From positions 16,233,353 through 16,297,352 of the forward strand of contig CM048848.1 in NCBI GenBank assembly GCA_026545225.1: a stretch of DNA of 64,000 bases, given 5' to 3'. Below the pieces are notes generated by a model that worked only from the letters and a program-made list of their open reading frames with translations, did not search any database and was not told the DNA's origin. Position 1 is the stretch's first letter. Every line of letters starts with the position of its first letter. The position numbers and the translations under genes were made by a program. Shown one piece after another: positions 60,303 to 64,000 of the stretch. The DNA is from Cornus controversa (taxonomy: Eukaryota > Streptophyta > Magnoliopsida > Cornales > Cornaceae).

Positions 60303-60812
60303 TCATACTGGGTTGAAGCAATCTCGACAGTATTGGGTATCGAAATCAGACTTTAATAAACGAAAATCATCAACTTTATCAATCATATCACAACTTGTAA
60401 AATTGGTACTACATACATAGTCAGAAAATGGGTGGCTATACCAGACCACTATGAATTTTTTTTTTGAAAAAAAATTTAAAATTAAATACACAAACTAAAA
60501 GAAAAAAAAATTGACACAAACTAAAAATAAAAAGACGCAAGTTCTAGAAATCCTAAAACTATAATTTACAGTAATGATAAAAGGGACTATAACTCAACCG
60601 ATACCTTGGCTTTCCATCTTGGCTTTCCAGTTTTCGGTGTCTATAAAATGGACTGAATTCAATGAAACATTCACATCCAATAAAGCATTCATATCTTTAC
60701 AAGCACTATCAAAATCAAAATCACAGAAATGGAGCTGAAAATGGAGTTCTGGGCTACCTAACAAAAACCACTCAACCCATAAATGATCTTTGAGAAGCTC
60801 GAATGGAGGCAC
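60303..60812 (-). other. Two unrecognised open frames, minus strand
   Basis: 60594-60812 encodes a 72-residue acidic/aromatic sequence with 'LWVEWFLLGSPELHFQLHFCDFDFD', shown here in part as 'WVEWFLLGSPELHF' and 'CDFDFDSACKDM', with protein-like composition; 60303-60491 encodes 'DKVDDFRLLKSDFDTQYC'. They could be remains of the adjacent Ty3 fossil or of a host gene. I do not recognise either. Confidence 0.3.
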
Positions 60813-61214
60813 AATAGCTGGAGATCATGAACTTGATCTAAATCCAAACTCGTGAGTACATAAATCAGTGTGTCAAAACTATATTGTGAGTATATGCACA
60901 CTATTCAAAGGCGCACATTTATATTATAGTTTAAAGTTCAATTTTGCTGCCTCCAAGTCTACTGAATTATCTGACTCACACATTGATCTGCAATGAATTT
61001 TAATTATGTGTGCTCATCTAAGTATCCTGAATTCTTTGTTTGTTCTTACTTTGCTGTCAATTTACATTTTTGGGACAAAACTGTTTTAAGGGATATCTGG
61101 GCATCTATTTAGGCTCTCTACAAGTTTGAATCATTATTTGTGTCATGACAAATGCTTGCTAGAAGGTAACATAGAGGCTTCTTTGCAAATAGTACACCTG
61201 CTGCTCAACTTCTA

Positions 61215-61428
61215 TGCATGTTTATCATATTAATTAGGATCTTTTAGTGTTTGAAAGAAGGCTCATATGAAGGTGTATTGATCTGTGTACATCTGTTGCC
61301 AAACTAAATTTAAATTCCTTCTGGACAAAAAATAGGTTGTCCCTGCATGTTTATCATATTAATTAGGACCTGTTAGTGTTTGAAAGAAGGCTTATATGAA
61401 GGTGCATTGATCTGTGTACATTTGCTGC
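61215..61428 (+). repeat. Tandem duplication, period 129 bp
   Basis: 'TGCATGTTTATCATATTAAT' opens copies at 61215 and 61344; about 85 bases match with a few changes, ending at 'GATCTGTGTACAT'. Confidence 0.8.
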
Positions 61429-61653
61429 ACTATTACTATTTGTTTATGCTATAATAAGCTAAAATTAGGGACTGATTTGTTCAGGCTCATATTAAGTTGC
61501 TTGTTTTAGTTCTAGCATGTGTAAATTAACATATTTGAGCTTTTAGAACTTAGATTAACTTGTATTAGTTGCTCCTTTGCAGCTTGGTCATCTGGACCTT
61601 ATTACTAATCATTTAAAATTATTGTCAATTTTTATTTTACTTTAAGATTGCAG

Positions 61654-61711
61654 GAGTGTAACTTATGAGCGGTTATTCAAATGGAACATGCTAGGTTTAC
61701 TTGTATTTGAG
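61654..61711 (+). other. Possible 58-bp coding exon
   Basis: Open sequence translating to 'VTYERLFKWNMLGLLVFE', preceded by TTTAAGATTGCAG and followed by GTATGTAG, both good splice signals. No neighbouring exon was identified, so this is a weak call. Confidence 0.25.
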
Positions 61712-63053
61712 GTATGTAGTGGTTACTTAATATATGATTTAAATTGCATGAACTTCAATAGACCATGACTTCTCTTTTGAATCAATATCTGCTGAATATT
61801 TTTTATAAACTGTGTTGAACACTTGAAATGCTTTGTACTGCTACAAGTGTAATTCGATGCCTTTGAGCTCTGTGTTTAAACCTAGCTAGTACCTGCATGT
61901 ACATTTGATTTGTTAGAGTTTAATCTTAGTTGAAACATATCCAAAATTTGAGAAAGCTCTCTTAATCTTCAGTTTTCTTAACAAGTAATATTTATTTTGG
62001 AGATTGAATTTTGTGCACCGAAGGAAATGGATGACTGCAGAGTCTAATTTTAGTTTCTGAACTTTTTACAGGGTCTAAAATATATAATGAGATGTTGGGA
62101 AGGCACTTGCCAATTACTTTTAGGTTGTTGCTTCCATTTCTAGTATAGTTTGAACTTGTTTATGTTTTGGGTTACTCCTTCAAGAAAGAAAAAAGAAAAC
62201 ACGTGTTGATTTGAGCTCCATTTTATGAATTTATGTTCTGTACATTAGTTTATTTAGATTTATTGCACATTAGTTTGTTTAGATTTATTAAACCAGTCTA
62301 TTTGGTAGCATAGACAATTTAATTGTTGTGTTGTACTATAGTAGGGAGGAATGCCTCTCTTAAGAGTCTAATCATGTGATTTTTTTAAATGAATCTTTTA
62401 ATACGATCCAATCTGATCCGATGTTTCAGGGATCAAATCCGATTCAGAAATCACTAATCCGTAGACCACATATCGAATTAGGATTAATGCCTATGCTTAT
62501 ATCAAATAACAAGGGTATTTCTTGTACATATTTTTTATATAGCGCGGGGAGTGGGTGGGTGTGGAGGACTTAAGATGAAAAAAATAGAGGAATGATGGCA
62601 CTGAGATATGTTATTAAGGCTAATTATTAGTTTAGCATGCTATAAATATTTTTCTTAATTCTCTCACACACACTCATACACAGTACACAAACTACTTAAA
62701 GGTGCATGTGATCGTCAGGCACTTATTTGACTTCGTATCTTACATGTATTTTTAACTTAATTTCAAAATATTTTGAATGTGATTTGAAATAATTTTGTGA
62801 GATGCATTTGTGGTGGATTATAGTTCATTTGTAGTTATAAGATTTCTTGTTTCTTCAAACACTTTCGTTCCTATCGCATTTGTTATACAAATAGGTATCA
62901 TCAGTTTTTTTTTAACAAGGATAAATGTTAGTAGTAGAATATAAAATTAAAATTAAAAGAGGTTAGGAAGGGAGTGAGTTGTGATTAAAAAATAAAGAAA
63001 GAACTAGTGAGTTAAAAGAATCCTTGGTTAATCTAGTTATGGTGCATGGAGGA

Positions 63054-63083
63054 TCTCTCTCTATCTCTCTCTCTCTCTCTCTC
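63054..63083. repeat. (CT)n microsatellite
   Basis: About 30 bp of CT repeat with one interruption. Confidence 0.85.
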
Positions 63084-64000
63084 ACTTCTTTTGCATGTGA
63101 TTTTAATATTTTGTGAAACTTTTGATAGATCAATTTTATAATAATTAACATGCAGTTTTAGAGTACATCGTTTTTCTTTCTTAAGTATACATGTAATTTT
63201 CTTTTGTGCTTGAAAGAATTAAAACTCATGCGGTATGATCTCTATTTTTTTCTGCCACTTATATCCCATAGATGTGATTTCTTGTTGCATGTATTGTCAA
63301 TTATTGCCATTTTTTCAAGTGTGAAATTTATTCTTTTGATTGAGCAATTCTTAGGTTTGTTATTGGCATTTTTTTCTCTCTCAAATTAACTGATCAAAAT
63401 GTCAGTTAATTTAAATATTATTAATATTATTGTATAATTAATAATTTATTATATAATCTTTTAAAATGCAAAATATTATAAATTATTATTTGTTTTCTAT
63501 TTAATATATATTGTTTAAGATTTTTTTTAATAATAACATAATTAGTTCTATCTCATTCATAAATGTATATCATATTGTATAACAATATAAAAAATACAAT
63601 ATCATAAATTATTATTTATGATTCATAGCTTATTAATATTAAAATTATCATAAATCAATATCTATGTTTAATTTAAGGGAGGCGATATTCGCACTCCCAT
63701 TTTCTATAATTGCACTCCACCTACCTTTTTCTTTTAAAGAATATGACAAGAAAGTCCCTAAACTAATTAATATATCATCCCTTATTTTATAATACCACAA
63801 TTACCCTTTATACTATAAAGTTAAACTATTTTTTACCTTCTTTAGTTTCTTTATTATGTTTTTTTTGGGTCCTATCAATTTTTATTTTTTTTATCATTTT
63901 TACTTTCTTTAATAGTTTTTTTTTAAATCTTGTCAAAAGAGATAACTTGTTCATAGGTTTTTTTTCTTTTTTTCTTCATGTCAAAAGGAAAATTTATTCA

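Larger units (their letters stand above)
60813..64000. other. AT-rich non-coding DNA to window end
   Basis: Contains a 129-bp-period duplication, a possible tiny exon (61654-61711), a CT microsatellite and very AT-rich DNA after 63400. No gene is recognised otherwise. Confidence 0.5.

Overview
The window is nuclear DNA of a flowering plant, most likely a eudicot. It is AT-rich, almost gene-free and packed with nested retrotransposons. Two host genes are recognisable: the last three coding exons of a BDP1-like TFIIIB subunit (plus strand, 19.4-22.5 kb) and a decayed exon of a symplekin-like gene (43.8-44.4 kb).

Left part, 1-18.3 kb. A 160-bp tandem repeat and a minus-strand L1-type LINE fragment come first. 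They are followed by a worn Ty3/gypsy chromovirus fossil (about 1.8-16.15 kb). Two later insertions split that fossil. One is a very young 10.5-kb LTR element with 3.6-kb LTRs and a 3.2-kb non-coding interior (2172-12636, target duplication GGCAG). The other is a 2.25-kb solo LTR in opposite orientation (13602-15853, target duplication CTTAT). An RTE-clade LINE with a 16-bp target duplication and a tRNA-type SINE with a 12-bp duplication follow.

Middle part, 18.3-43.5 kb. The BDP1 exons end at 22487. A hAT-type DNA element (22645-28379, 8-bp duplication GATGTAAT) lies 157 bp beyond the stop, and a Ty1/copia element (23264-28314, duplication GGATT) sits inside it. A second, older copia element with a long 5' LTR (30110 to about 37925) carries an extra open region after RNase H, where SIRE-type elements carry an env-like ORF. 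Next is a minus-strand chromovirus LTR cut by a 4.0-kb solo LTR (38680-42681, duplication CAAAT), which contains a tandem array of small palindromes.

Right part, 43.5-64 kb. After the symplekin remnant there is an old minus-strand Ty3 Tat/Athila-like fossil (about 47.7-60 kb). It is split by a second young copy of the non-coding LTR family (49638-59426).

The most interesting object is this non-coding family, which fits the LARD type (large retrotransposon derivative). Two recent copies share an interior without genes and a row of five TAGGT/ACCTA stem-loops directly after the primer-binding site, but their LTR 5' halves differ. They appear to depend on an autonomous chromovirus not present in this window. 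All boundaries come from reading terminal motifs and flanking duplications by eye; family names are from recognised motifs, not from a database search.
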